64,000 nucleotides of DNA from positions 29,778,649-29,842,648 of the forward strand of contig CM028330.1 in the NCBI GenBank assembly GCA_016647705.1. The letters are read 5' to 3'. How positions within the stretch are numbered: the stretch's first letter is position 1; each line of letters begins with the position of its first letter. A model generated the notes under the pieces. That model saw nothing but the letters and a program-made list of their open reading frames with translations, did no database searches and was not told where the DNA came from. Origin of the DNA: Eucommia ulmoides. Lineage: Eukaryota > Streptophyta > Magnoliopsida > Garryales > Eucommiaceae. This document shows, piece after piece, positions 47,961-59,882 of the stretch. Made by a program: the position numbers and the translations under genes.

Positions 47961-48173
47961 AAGATTCGTCCACAGTAGCAGAACTAGCAAGAATATTTTT
48001 AGTCGATTTCTAACTTCACCCATGGAATTAAGTAATAAAAATTGAAAGTGAAGGATAAGAACAATAAAAACAAATATGACAAATTGAGAATTAACCTTGA
48101 ACAAGAGTTCGAAGGTATACTTACCGTGAGAGGAGTATAGATTTGACTTATTGTCTTCGTCAATAAAGCAAAG

Positions 48174-48189
48174 AAGCCAAGGGGGAAAA
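48174..48189 (+). other. Polypurine tract
   Basis: AAGCCAAGGGGGAAAA directly precedes the 3' LTR start TGATAAAGG at 48190; it primes plus-strand DNA synthesis in LTR elements. Confidence 0.75.
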
Positions 48190-48388
48190 TGATAAAGGTG
48201 ATTTTCACCCATGATCTATGTGGTAGATATAATGGACAAAATGCAATGGGCCTGAGCTGAATAGGTCCATATCTAACATTACATAATTGGGTATCAAATG
48301 ATGGGATTAAATAAGTAGCCCTATGTTTGGGAATATAGAGAAAGATGAATATCGGTTTGAGTTAAATAGGCCCATAAGTGATCTAATA
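48190..48388 (+). repeat. 3' LTR of the interrupted gypsy element, truncated
   Basis: Homologous to the first 210 bp of the 5' LTR at 16512. The homology ends at GATCTAATA, where an unrelated TGTAACAACCC block begins. About 20% divergence by eye suggests an old insertion. Confidence 0.8.
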
Positions 48389-48969
48389 TGTAACAACCCA
48401 GTTTTTCAAGATTGTCACTAAATTTCTCCTAAGGAGAATTAAAAATAGAACTTAATAACGAATATTTTATTGCTTATAAATGTAAGAAAAAGTTTCAATA
48501 GAGTCAATTATTATAGTTATTTATTAATTTGATAAATTTTACAATAACAAATAATAAACACAACCATTATAAAATTTAATACATTTCCAAATATACTTTC
48601 GCTGGTTGTGGAGCGTCCCTAATTTCGTCAACCCTACATCAATTAGTAAGGGATTGTGAGCCAAAGCTCAGTAGAGTTTTTACCCCTTTAGCAGGTGCAT
48701 CCAACTAATTCAACAAATAACACGTAGACATATTTTTCACATAATTGTCACATAATACATAACCATAAATAATTCATAGAAATCAATAATTATAATTAAA
48801 TGACAACAATAATGTAAACCACACAATAAATGGAGATATTAAATACAATTATTAAAGAGATTGAGAATTATACTCGAAATCAGAAATTGATAATCAATCA
48901 TAGAAAAACTAATTTTATCCTCCTAATTTTTATTTTTCCGTTTCTGCTTTCTTCTTCGTCTCCTCTGTA
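48389..48969 (+). repeat. LTR-like fragment beginning TGTAACAACCC
   Basis: TGTAACAACCCAG is a frequent start of large plant gypsy LTRs, and it begins exactly where the older 3' LTR is cut. No matching end or target duplication was found, so this is tentative. Confidence 0.35.
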
Positions 48970-49176
48970 TAGGGGTGGTCATGGGCCCGGGGGCCCGCCC
49001 ATCCTGAACAGCCTAACCCTATTTTTTTAGGGCTTAGGCATTGGCTTTAAGCTCATGGGCAGGTCCTGGGCCTAGGTTTTAGGGCTCGATCAATTTTAGG
49101 GTCGGGCTTGGGTAAGGCCAAAATATTTTAGGACTAGCCCGGCCCGGCCCGAAGACAATTTAAAAAAATAAAATAG

Positions 49177-49212
<36 letters not shown>

Positions 49213-49402
49213 TAGTGTATAACCCGTGCCTGAAGGCACAGGCGTAAAACATACATCATCATTTGGGACAATTATATCAATTTGTTTTGATATTCAACTT
49301 TAAATGTTGCATCAATTGAGACAATTATAGTTACAATAATATTTCAGGATAAACAATATTTGTTGTGGATAGAGATCCAAATTTGGGGAGAAGTACACTT
49401 AA

Positions 49403-49738
49403 TCAATCAAATGATATACACCTTAATAAGGCCACATATAATTGGCCATGACTAAAAACAAGTGTAGTCAAATCAACTCCAATAAATTTTACTGATTGTC
49501 CTTGTGATTTATTTATCGTCATAGCATACGCCAAACGAATTGGAAACTGATGCCTTGTCATTTGAAAAGGAAATTCAAAAGACGATGGCGTCAAGGATAT
49601 TCTTGGAATGAATGCCAAATTTCCTACTTTATCTCTTATTAATATTCGAGCTTCTATTACACGTGAAGAACACCTAACAACCATTAAGCATGTGTCATTA
49701 CAAAGTCCATCACTTGGTGCAATATTTATCAATAACAT
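49403..49738 (-). pseudogene. Helitron RepHel helicase, C-terminal fragment
   Basis: The 111-residue frame contains [12 protein letters not shown], then [39 protein letters not shown] and [13 protein letters not shown]. This is the end of the Pif1-family helicase of plant Helitrons: the N-T-R-L-x-V region, [17 protein letters not shown] (motif V) and [10 protein letters not shown] (motif VI). One conserved Ser of motif VI is Leu. The protein unwinds DNA during rolling-circle transposition. The Rep nuclease domain and helicase motifs I-III are missing. Confidence 0.93.
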
Positions 49739-50039
49739 CAGTGTTTTTTATAAATAACATAATTTACTCTGTTCACAACTTCCATTTTTTTTTCCTTATT
49801 TCTCAAGTTCGCAACTTCCATTTTCAAATAGACAGTCATAACCATTTTTTTAATAAATAACATAATTCACTATGTTTAACAACGCTCCCATTTTCAACAA
49901 TGAATTTTCAAACCAACCCAACAATAACAAAAAAGATAAAGGTAACAATAATTAAATGCTTATACAAACAAAAACTCATGCAAACAGAATTGCACCAATT
50001 AACATTTTGTTCTTAAGTTGTCTTAGATTTGGTGTTTGA

Positions 50040-50228
50040 TTAGGCATGAAGAGGCGACACCGCCAGGGCACCGGTTGCGCGTAAGAGCGCGACGACTGGA
50101 TCGACGCCTCCTACATACCTTCCGAGTTGCCCAACCACGATACGGGGCGAAGGTCCCCATGAGCAATTTCTATTGCTCGTAGATATAAGATCGTCACCGT
50201 CAACAAATCCTAACTGGGAACATAACAA
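50040..50228 (-). other. Unrecognised GC-richer fragment in H3
   Basis: A 62-codon frame (LGFVDGDDLISTSNRNC onward) stands out by higher GC than its surroundings, suggesting captured coding DNA. No family recognised. Confidence 0.3.
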
Positions 50229-50607
50229 TAATAACCATTTTTTAACGAATCAAGAAAGGAGGATCACCAAATTGAAATTATATAACCATTATTTGAAACA
50301 AATTATAACCATTTTTTAACGAATTTGGAACAAATTCAAACTGACAAATCTATAAAAAAATGCAGGAAATCCATAACAGATCAACAACAAACCCCCCCCC
50401 CCCCCCCCCACAAAAAAAAAAAAAACAATTGAAACAAAGAATAATAAATATTACGGAAACAGTACATGCAATATATATTTGGATTTCTCAAAGCCGGAAA
50501 AACTTTATTATAGGAATTACCTCGAAATAAATTAGATCAAATAGTAAATTAACCTTCCATTAAGCCAATGTCTCAAAACCCTGAAAATTAAAAACAACTC
50601 TTACCAA

Positions 50608-50796
50608 TCAAATGCAACTTATGACAATGTTCGGTGATACGGTGTCTTTCTCTTGCATTGTGCTAAACAGGCTCAAAGCGAGGTTGTTTTCATTGGTTTG
50701 AAGACCATAAACACATTGTGCATAACCAGTTGAAGCCATAACCACACTGGAGTGCATAAAAAAATAGCATCCACGGCTTGAAGGCGATAACCACAC
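50608..50796 (-). pseudogene. Possible PPR-gene fragment in H3
   Basis: The frame GYAQCVYGLQTNENNLALSL followed by FSTMQEKDTVSPNIVISCI resembles a pentatricopeptide repeat (GYAQxG...AL-x-L-F-x-x-M-Q-x-x-x-V-x-P-N-x-V-T). PPR proteins bind organelle RNA. Only one or two motifs are present, so the match could be chance. Confidence 0.35.
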
Positions 50797-51285
50797 TGTG
50801 CATAACCAGCAATAAAAATGAGTGAATTATAGAATATGAAAATGGAAGAATGGAAGGAGCAAATAGAAAGAGAAGAGAAAACTATATATCATCAAGGAAA
50901 ATAAATGTCGGTAAAGTACTTCTGCTTGAGGAGCATAATAGGGAGCAAATGCTGGAACAACATGCACTCAATATTGATCTTTCTCATCACGCAACATAAA
51001 CCAAAACAGACAAACCGAAATATATATGGAGAAAAGTAATCAAACCGAAATATACATGCAATAGAGAAATTCTTATCAGTACTCACTTGAACCTACTCAA
51101 ATTGTTTTTCATGAGTTTCACTAACTACTATAGTTGGGGACCTGTTTGTCAAGCTTAATTAAAACAATAATTTGACCCAAAAGAAAAATATTACAACAAT
51201 CAGTTGGAGAACTTAAAAATTACATTTGCCAAATCACTCAACTGCATACAACGTATTTTTTAGAATCAAAATTCTTACCTTACCT

Positions 51286-51404
51286 TCAAGTCAATTTTGA
51301 AGCTTTGTGACCATTCTTAGATGCAACTGCAACTGCCTTATTGGGAGGGGCAACGACCTTTTTGGGAGGATCCGCAGTTTTGAGGATAGGTTTCTTAGCT
51401 AATT
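51286..51404 (-). pseudogene. Captured Lys/Ala/Pro-rich C-terminal exon in H3
   Basis: Reads LAKKPILKTADPPKKVVAPP, then NKAVAVASKNGHKASKLT and a TGA stop. Composition fits a basic nuclear or nucleic-acid-binding tail. Not recognised. Just upstream an acceptor-like TTAG is present. Confidence 0.35.
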
Positions 51405-53152
51405 GGAGAAGAATTGAGAAATGGTCAGTTCCTGGTGAGTTCTTGGACTTATGAATGGATATTAAAACAATCCCAAATCACAAATATGAAGAATAATGCA
51501 GACCAAAAACTAAAATAAACAATCTCGCAATACCCATCTCTAAGATTTATCAAACTGAAGAAGAAAAAATAATGCAGCCCAGGGAAAAAAACAGAATCAT
51601 AAATTAGAAAGATGCAATTTTTGTATTTCAATTTCTTTGTTCTTTACCTCAATGTTTAGTAGGAGTACAAATCAGACTGATCGACAATTTCTTCCCCCTT
51701 ATTTGAACTACGATCCTTCACTCTCCATGAGCGCAACAAAAGCTGATCGACAATTTCTGTACTGTTATGTGTTCTCGAAAGAAATACAACAGAAACTGAA
51801 GAAGTGGAGTGAAAAACAGCTCATCTCCAGCAACAGGAGGAAAAAGACATAGTCAGTGGTATAATCCAGAAATTTCCAATACACAAATCGAAGAAATAAT
51901 TGAAATTTACCATCATAAGCCGCTAATTGAAGCTATGGTTGGAGGAGCAAGGATCTGATTCATTGATTTTCAGAGGCGAAAGATACATATGCATAACTGT
52001 AAAGCACTTTCTAATGAACAAATGGACATGTTAAGGAATTGTGAGTTAGGGCACTATGAATTTCATTGAAGACCCTACATAAACAGGTGGTGTGCAAGAG
52101 TTCGTAAATGCTTCATACCAGAATAAAAAACAACAATTAGAGGCAAAATTTTAGACGAATCAGCATACCAACACCCAATCAAAAAGAAGCAACTAAAGAA
52201 ATATTACCTTCATCCTATGTTGACCAACAGCCACAATGAATATCTGAACAAAATAAACACGCCACTGATATTTTCATTGAAAGCACTCTTGCTCACTGCA
52301 ACAGAAAATCATGTTTCTACTTAGGTCTTAACATTTCAGAACAAACGGGAACAGAAACACAGGACAAATGGGAACAGAAACACAAAACAAATGCCTCAAT
52401 GAAAACAATATTTGCAAGTTTAAAACATATTCACCAACTAATGAGGACTAACCAAACAGGAACAGAAACAGAAACAGGGAACAGAAATAGAAACAAAAAC
52501 AGGGACAGAAACAAGGAACAGAAATAGAAACAAAAAATAGGGAATGGGTGGAGACAATCAAACCCAAAATCCAAAGAGAAACACACCTGGAGATAGAGTG
52601 GGGAACTAACGGAAGACGGACATGGGGCAATTGGTCTTTTGGTCGCGAGTGATCGTTGCCGTCGTCTTCGCAAGGGAGGGAGGGAGGCCGCCGTCATCAT
52701 CTTCGCAAGGGAGGGTGAGATCTGGCCATTTCGAACCAGATCGGGAGTGATATCAGCAGTGAGATCGGGAGCAGTAAGTGAAATGACAGTGAGCGGTGAG
52801 ATCGACAGCCAGATTCGTCGGCGAAGGCAATGGTGAGATTCGTCGATGGCAACGGTGAGCTGCGAATTCGATTTCGGCAACGGTTGGGGATGCGAAGGCG
52901 ATGGCGGCGAAGGCTGGGGACGCGAAGGCGATAGCGACAGAGATGGCGAGGACGAGCGACTGGGATGGCGATGGCGATGGCGATATGGCCGAAGATGGCT
53001 GAAGATCTGGCCGCTATCGTCGAGGGAGGTAGGAACCGAGGGTGGATTGGGTGGAGTCGAGAGTGACGAAGACGGCGATGGCAGTGGCAATAGTGATGGC
53101 GATGGCGATGGCCATGGTTGTAGTTGGCCGATTTCAGCGGCGACGTCGGAGG

Positions 53153-53154
<2 letters not shown>

Positions 53155-53190
<36 letters not shown>
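53155..53190. repeat. (GA)n microsatellite
   Basis: Uninterrupted GA units in H3 near its 5' end, within a (GGCGAT)-rich zone (52860-53110) that yields false Ser/Pro/His-rich open frames on both strands. Confidence 0.9.
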
Positions 53191-53194
<4 letters not shown>

Positions 53195-54280
53195 GGCTGG
53201 GGAAGAGAGTGAGAGGCTGCGGCTCCAAACCCTAAAATATATGTTGTATAAGATAAAAGTAATCCAATGGCTACGAATGTCTTTCATGTTTATGTCTTGA
53301 TCTAACGGTCCCGAATATAAATGAGTTGATTTATTATATAGATATATAATACAAATTTGGTTTAGACTCCCAGCCTCTCGCTTCTCTTTATTGTTTTTCT
53401 CTCTACTATTGCTCCAATCTCTCTCTCGCTTTTTCATCCCAGCCGTCGCACCTCGCCGTGACACCATTGATCTCCATGTAGCTACCACCGCTAACGCCAC
53501 CGAATCTTCGAGCGTCGACCATCGCCATACAGAAAGATCCAACCAAGCACCGTTAGAGCTTCGGCCATCGCCAACACCTCTCAGCACTGGCGCTGCTGCC
53601 CTCGCCCTCGCCCTCGCCACTGCAAACAGTGAACCTAACTCTCTTCTCTTTCCATTTTCTTCTTCTTTTGATTCTTGATTTTTGTTCAAATCAATTGATT
53701 TCTCTATCTCTCTCTCAAGGTTGGACATTGACAAGAACCCATTGCTTTGCGCTTCGCCTCCGACATTTGTATTCATATCTCTGATTAAATCAATGGGGAG
53801 GAAACTTAAAGATAGATCAGTGTTTTTTAGGGCTTTAATCGACGAATTTCTAAAAAAAAATCGTGAGTTCCCCTCTTAATTTCTCCAATTTATTTATCTG
53901 TTTCTAGCAATTTTGATCTAATTTGGGTGTTGAATCTGCTGAAATTCCAAGTATCCTGTTCTGTCATTGCCGTCGTCGTTGCATCTCCTAACTCTTCTCC
54001 CTTGATTTTGTTCAGGTAAGTGATTAGTGTCTTCAATTAGGGTTAAGATTTCTACTGTTCCCCTCTTAATTTGGGTGTTGAATCTATTGAAATTCAGGTT
54101 AATCCTAAATTCTGGGATTTTAAAAAAAAATTATAGGGACGGGCTTTGGACTTCGTTTTTTTTATAAGGTTGGGCTTGAACATGAATTAAGGCCCGACCA
54201 TAGGGCCAGGTCGGGATTGGGCTTAACAAATTCTTGTAATACCCTAGTCTAAATCCGGCACGAGCCATGATCACCCCTGT

Positions 54281-54540
54281 ATGCGTCCCCCCCTCCCCCC
54301 CTCCCCACCACTTTTGGCTTTCTCCTTGTCTTTTTGTCTTTTTCCTTCCTACCTTCTTATGAGTGTATGTTTAAACACATGTATCTTTATCTTCCCAACT
54401 CCATGACATTATAATTATATATATATATATATACACATTAGCTTTTATCCATTTCCTTAACACCTACACATGGGTAGATAATTTTTTCCAACACAAGAGG
54501 TACTACTTGAGTGCCACTTTTAAACTAATTACACCAACCT
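54281..54540. other. C-rich then AT-rich spacer, nothing recognised
   Basis: A CCCCCCCTCCCC run at 54288-54306 and a short (TA)n at 54418-54434; no gene. Confidence 0.4.
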
Positions 54541-54549
54541 CCATATAAT

Positions 54550-55099
54550 ATGTTATTGTTAAACCTGAAAATTACACCTATCATCCAATCAAATATTTAT
54601 TTTTTCTCCTTCTTTGATAGTACATTTTATAACTTCAATAGATTTTGCAAATCTCTTTCAATAGTATCCAAACCAACAATTCTTAAAAATGAATTTGTAA
54701 AATTTCTTTTCAAATTGAACTCCCTACCTAAAGCTTGGGGTCATTGAGAGAATGCTTCTCTTCATAATAAGCTTGAACAATTTTGGGTTCAAAGATCTAA
54801 GGTTAACTCTAGATCACTGCGGGAAAGAATAATACAAAATTCTTCCATGCATCGACTATAATCAAGTTATCAAGAATGTGATTAAGGGAATGAATATTGC
54901 TTTTGGAGATTGGAATTTTGATCTCTCCATCATCAAAACCAACCTTTCAGCACATTTTGCATCCTTCTACCATCATACACTACCCTCCCCCCAACACCTC
55001 CTTGGAAAATAATGTCAATCGTTGCCTTAATAATTATCAAAATGAATTATTATCCCAACGATTCACTAAAGAAGAAATAAAATCAGCAACGTTTAATAT
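54550..55099 (+). pseudogene. LINE (L1-type) ORF2 fragment, left part
   Basis: Broken frames carry the linker between endonuclease and RT of plant L1 ORF2: HNKLEQFWVQRSKVN, then NTKFFHASTIIKLSRM, then LLSQRFTKEEIKSATFNIV, which corresponds to the L-x-x-x-F-T-x-E-E-I-x-x-A-x-F motif at the RT start. It is cut by the gag-only gypsy element and resumes at 60682. Confidence 0.75.
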
Positions 55100-55102
55100 T
55101 GT

Positions 55103-55897
55103 TGGTGCATAAAACTAATACACACTTCGAGTATAGTTCAGTCAGATGACGGGTGGGTCCTCCTGTTGAGATGGAGTCGTCGGTTGAAAATTCCTCACGG
55201 GAGTTGTGCTGGGTTCTGGAAGAACTGACCTGCTGTGTCTAGAGTTCTGCTCCTAAGGGAGTGTACCTGCAGAAGGATCAGATCGAGATTTGTCTCGATA
55301 AATCCCCTTCGGCGTGGTAATCAGTGCTCAAAGAGAAAATGTACAATAATGCAGCAAGTAAACAAATGAACTCGCACGTAATGTAAAGTATATTCAAGCG
55401 TATTTCGAGCTTGCATAGCCCCTGATATATATAGGAGTTGGAGATGACTAGTCGGGCCTAAACACGGTTAATTAATCGAAACCCTGTGTTTAACCGATAA
55501 TCCATGGCGTTTAGGAGATAATCGCTAGGCTTGGGATTTTGGGCCCATTTGGCAAAGCCCACAGGCCTCTGCCAGGCCTGTGACGTTAAGCCGGTGGAGG
55601 AGAATGGAGATCTGTAGAGTCCTAGAGAAGAAATGAGCTGGAAGGAGGAGTCATTCAAGGTGACGGCCGAGTCCCTAAAATCGACTATCCAAGTCACCGT
55701 ACAGAACTCAAAGTGGCACGTCCTAGCAGGATTCCTCACTTCTCCCTAGGTGCAAATGCGATTCCAGGGAGAGGCCATGGTCGGAGTATGCTCCAACTTG
55801 GTATTGTGGATTTCGGAATGCGTTCCTGTTAGTACGAGGACGGACACATGGTTGGTCCCAAGTATTGATTCAAAGGTGCCCAAAAATACCCTCATCA
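55103..55897 (-). repeat. 3' LTR of the gag-only element
   Basis: About 90% similar by eye to 59883-60681. On the minus strand it begins TGATGAGGGTATTTTT and ends TTTTATGCACCA. Next to it, AGGGCTAGGGAAAAAC (complement of 55898-55913) serves as polypurine tract. Confidence 0.88.
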
Positions 55898-57569
55898 GTT
55901 TTTCCCTAGCCCTGTGCGACGAAGGAAGCGAAGCGATCAGGGATATCAATTCCTAGCTGGAACGGGCATCTTAGAGACTTCGAAGCTTGAGAAACACCTC
56001 TGATCAACATTTTTTCAAGAGTTAGTTTTTTCTTGAGGAGCTTATTTGACATTTAGTTTTTAGAGTCTGAGGTCAAGTAACACGGTAGAGCAACCCCAAT
56101 TTTTTTTTTTTTTTTAATTTTAGAGCATCATTTTTTCAACGGTTAGTTTTTATTGTGAAGCCAATTTGAAATAGGCTCTCACATGGCCGGCGTCCGGGGT
56201 TAGGTAGCAGAGCAGGGCGGCCCCGAATATTTTTCGATTTTCAGGGCGACACATGTTCACCATGAACCAGCCCTAAGCATGAACTGGCCTTCACTGCAGA
56301 GAAAATTGAGGCGAGCCCCGAGGGAAAATTGAGGTGCGCCCCTACTCAAAATTTAAGGCGGCAAAGTTACCCCCCCCCCCCCCCAAACAAAAGAAAAACA
56401 AAAAGAGGGGGGAGGGGGGATGCTCCCCTCCTCTCCTCACACTGGCCTTGCCATTAGCACATGCGGCCAGCTGCTGCTGGCCCATGGGCCAGAGCTACTA
56501 CTGGCCTAAGGGGGCCAACACTCCTTGGCTCCCTTGGGTAGCGAGGGCAGCGCCCACCCCCCTTTAAATTTTTGATATTTTTTATTTTTATTTTTTTACA
56601 TGGGGGGAAGGCAGAGCCCTCCCCCCCTTAATATATTTTTTTATTTATTTTTTCGTACGTATGATGTTTTTAAAGGGAGAATTTGGAATAGACCTCCATC
56701 TGCGCCCAGCAGGCCTGAGGCAACACTCCTAGACGATGTTCTTGGAGAAGGTCGTCGTTGGACCCTGCTAGCTAGGAGTAGCACGGCAGGGTAGTGCCCG
56801 TCGCTACCCATACCTACCAGCTAGGAGTAGCATAGCAGGGTGGTGCCCGTCAAACCTGATAGTTCTGGTTACGGGGACCTAAGGTTGAACGTCAGATTGT
56901 GCCACGCATAAGGACGCTGAGGTAGATAGTGCTAATAAGGGCCCCCTTAAGAAAAGCGTGATTGACTCCACTTCTCCTCACATGAATACCCCCCATAATG
57001 AGGGCGAAGAGGATTGAGCTCGAACCATCGCTTTTTCAAGACTTAGGATTTTGTAGAGTGTTTTTTGCTTATTCCTATTTTTTTTGTGTGCGAGCATGTA
57101 AGCTTTTGAGCGGCGTAGCCAGGGTACTTTAGAGTCTACTATTTCCTCCCGACGTTTTTGCTAAGTCGCTTTTCTTATTGATCCTATTTCCAGAGTGGTA
57201 AAATTTTAAAAATTTCTCGTATCTACCTAGGACCATGGACCACTAGCCCCCCAATCTGGGACTTAAAATGAGGGTTTCTCAGGGTACCTAGTCCTCTCGG
57301 GTCCGTAGGAGCGTAACGCGGTGTTTCGACCCCTGTGGCCTGTCATTAGAGAGTTCTTCGTGGTCAGGCTCATTCAAGAACCCTTTTAGGTTATCTCTAT
57401 TTAGTCCGTGTAGGAGCACCTTCTCTTTTAGAACGTCAAACTTATAGTCAATTGGTAGGGAGAGGTACTTAACTACAAGCCCTCAGACCCGATCAATGCC
57501 TTGCCCTTGGTGGATGACCTTGGTCTGTCCCCAGGTAGAAACTATTGACTTCCGGAGAGGATCTGGTTT

Positions 57570-57800
57570 TCACCCTCGACGTTGAGCTCTAGGATGAGAC
57601 TTGTGAAGAGTTACTCGCGACGCCGAGAGTCAGGATATTGGGTGGAGAACCACCCATTACTTAGGGGGATGGAATACAACTGTAGAGAATCAATCGCGAC
57701 GTTGAGAGTCGAGATGCGACTTAGGGGGTCAATATGTAACCATGGAGAATCATCCGCAATGCCGGGAGCCGAGACGCGACTTAGGAGGTTAGAATACCGT
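57570..57800. repeat. ~63-bp tandem repeat in the gag-only element
   Basis: Three to four units share 'GCGACG.CGAGAGTC', 'GACTTAGGGGG' and 'GGAGAATCA'. A related two-unit duplication built on CTAGGAGTAGCA..GCAGGGT occurs at 56770-56850, and another at 56020-56230. Confidence 0.7.
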
Positions 57801-58189
57801 TTACCGGAGAGAACATAAGGCACATTGCACAAAACACATTCTTTATTCTGATAAGCAAAACTACAACACTTTGTATAAACTAGAAGTTGCTCACAAAAGT
57901 AGATCATCCTTACAGAAGTTGCACTTCAGCTAGTTCGCATTTTGCGGGTACCTGAGCGACACATTTTCTTTTATTTCAAGATCGTGTATGCCACGACATA
58001 TGACCCTAGTAACTCTATATATCTCTGAATTTGAATCCGCCATGGATGTGGTTGATTTCACCATCCATGCGCTGGTGATCCTCCCATACCTCAGCCCCCC
58101 GGGATGGTAGACAGTTGTAGCTTTCCCTTCTTCTCTAGGCCCGGGGCTCTCCCTATGGTTTATCCCCGTCAGGCTGCTCCTAATTTCCT

Positions 58190-59857
58190 CTCCAAACGAA
58201 GTTCTAGCAAATAGTATCTTCGGACAAGAGTTTCAATCTCCTGCCGGAGCTGGAAACAGGTCTATGTGGAGTGGCATCGGTCTTGGTGGAACTTACAGTA
58301 TTGGGTCATCGATCTCCCGATCGGCCTTTCCCTCAAGGACGACGAAGGATGGAAGAAGTCTTGCCTTGATTTTTCTACGAAAACGGTGGCCACCGAGGCC
58401 TTGAGCGAGGTGAACTCTAGTTGGTGACACCCAGGAGGAGGAAGTGGCCTCTTGTCTCTAGGTAGGAGTCTGAACTTCCCTTTAGTTCGTAATCTTCTTC
58501 AGCCTTAAGTTTGATTTGAACCACTATTCCTTGGTTCTCTTGGCTGGTTTACTCATTCCCACTCTTTCCTGGTTGCAGTACGGAGGTCAACACCATAGAA
58601 TATAGTTCCACGGTCTAGAGCTTGATTAAGTGTGAAAGTAGGGTTGGAGCAGAGATCGTAGGATAAGTTTTGATACCGAAGTCCGTCATGAAAGGCATTC
58701 AGTGCAACAACGTCAGGAAGGTCGTCGTACATATTTGCTTCTTGGTTGAAACGCTCAACGTAATCTCCTAAAGATTCAGTGGCCTCTGGCCAAAAAGTGA
58801 GGATATAGCCACAGTACTCAAACTTCACCGGGATTGGTTGAAACGAACTAGGAACAACTGCTCGAGTTTCTTGAAGGTGGAAATGGATGCTGGCCCTAAA
58901 TTCTGGAACCACGTTCTTGCTGCACCTATGAGGGTGATGGGAAAGGCTCTACATTGCAAAGCTACAGAGGCCACTTGCATGTCTATATAAGACTTGAACA
59001 TATATCAATGGGAATTAACGTCCCATCATATGGACTTATCTAGGGTTGAGTGAAGTGCATCGGCGCTACTTCTTCCAGAACCTCATCCACAAAAAGAGAA
59101 TTCACTTCCGGAATAACACCTGGTTCTGCTCGGCCTCGTTATACCTCCTGGAGACAGGCTTTCATGTTGGCCAGGCGGCACTCCAAAGCCTCCCATGCCC
59201 GGGGCTCTCATTGTATCCAACTTCCTGCAACTTGGGCTGCAAGGTGATAGGATAGATGTGAGTAGGAGCCAACTTCATGCACATGCTGGTCTCTGTGATC
59301 GGACCTGGCGAGTCGATGAATAGCTCAATTATTAGAGGACATCGACATATCCCTAGGCATAAACTCGCATGGCACAGGAGGTAGAGATCTCGACATTATG
59401 GGGGGGCCTCTCCTGTCCTGCAAACTCAGGGTTGCAAGGTGGAAGGCGGTTCTCAGGCTCCTGCCCATTCGGAGTGTCCATAAAAATATCATGGTCTTGA
59501 GGTGGCTCATCAAGCATTGCAAGCTGGAGGGCTAGTCTATCTTAAATAGGGGGCGGTGGCAAGCACGCGAGGATGAGTTGTATATTTAACTTGAACTCTT
59601 GCATTTGTCGTTCAAAGAGATCAACCCGAGATGCCTCGACAGCTCCCAAGGTCTATCACGCAGCCCCAGGTGGCAGAGTATAGTCTTGTCTGACTATGGA
59701 GGGGGCAATTATCCTCATTGGTGGGAGCTAGAGGGTGTGCCCTTGGATTTTTCGACATGTCGTCTAGTTCTTCTGTTTTGTGTCTATCTAACTGGACCTT
59801 GTAATCACCCAAGCTCAACTGAGTAGAGAGTAGTGATAAAGGAAAGGTTTTTTGCAC
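58190..59857 (-). pseudogene. gag of the gag-only gypsy element
   Basis: Minus-strand gag starts near 59857 (MQKTFPLSLLSTQLSLGDYK). The best open part is 58553-58912: TESLGDYVERFNQEANMYDD, then ALNAFHDGLRYQNLSYDL. This is the S-L-R-D-Y-x-x-R-F-N-x-E...A-F-x-x-G-L capsid motif. The C-terminal region reads MTQYCKFHQDRCHST and FQLRQEIETLVRRYYL, the Y-C-x-F-H-x-D-H-G-H-x-T zinc-knuckle-like motif with one His lost. Several frameshifts lie between 58913 and 59600. About the expected full length for gag (500-550 residues). Confidence 0.8.
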
Positions 59858-59876
59858 GTTCCCACAGACAACGCCA
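59856..59876 (-). other. Primer binding site of the gag-only element
   Basis: On the minus strand, TTTGGCGTTGTCTGTGGGAA follows the right LTR after a few bases; it is one change from the TTTGGCGCCGTCTGTGGGAA type common in plant gypsy elements. Confidence 0.8.
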
Positions 59877-59882
59877 AACTAT

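Larger units (their letters stand above)
49212..53342 (-). mobile_element. Helitron H3 (4131 bp)
   Basis: On the minus strand it begins TCTATATAATAAATCAAC at 53342 and ends in CTAG at 49212, with host A and T on either side. A hairpin (49223-49242) with one mismatch precedes CTAG. It is inserted at the edge of a (TA)n tract in the hAT element. Unlike H1 and H2 it keeps a helicase remnant near the 3' end. Captured-looking fragments and (TTTCTG)-like DNA fill the rest. Confidence 0.9.
48970..54280. mobile_element. Non-autonomous hAT element split by Helitron H3
   Basis: The left end TATAGGGGTGGTCATGG and the complement of the right end TACAGGGGTGATCATGG are inverted repeats with two mismatches. 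Both arms carry hAT-style G/C blocks (GGGCCCGGGGGCCCGCCC near 48983; GCCCGGCCCGGCCCG near 49138; GGGCCAGGTCGGGATTGGGC near 54211). Without H3 the element is about 1.18 kb. No clear 8-bp target duplication was found. A 95-codon frame at 53391-53678 is not recognisable. Confidence 0.65.

Noticed and set aside
53391..53678. 95-residue Ala/Thr-rich frame as a host gene
   Set aside because: Lies inside the hAT element next to the H3 boundary, no domain; may be captured 5' sequence but support is weak.
52431..53776. Long open frames of 265 and 359 residues on the minus strand
   Set aside because: They are made of GA/CT and GGCGAT low-complexity DNA, overlap each other and an opposite-strand frame, and cross the Helitron end. 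No domain is visible.
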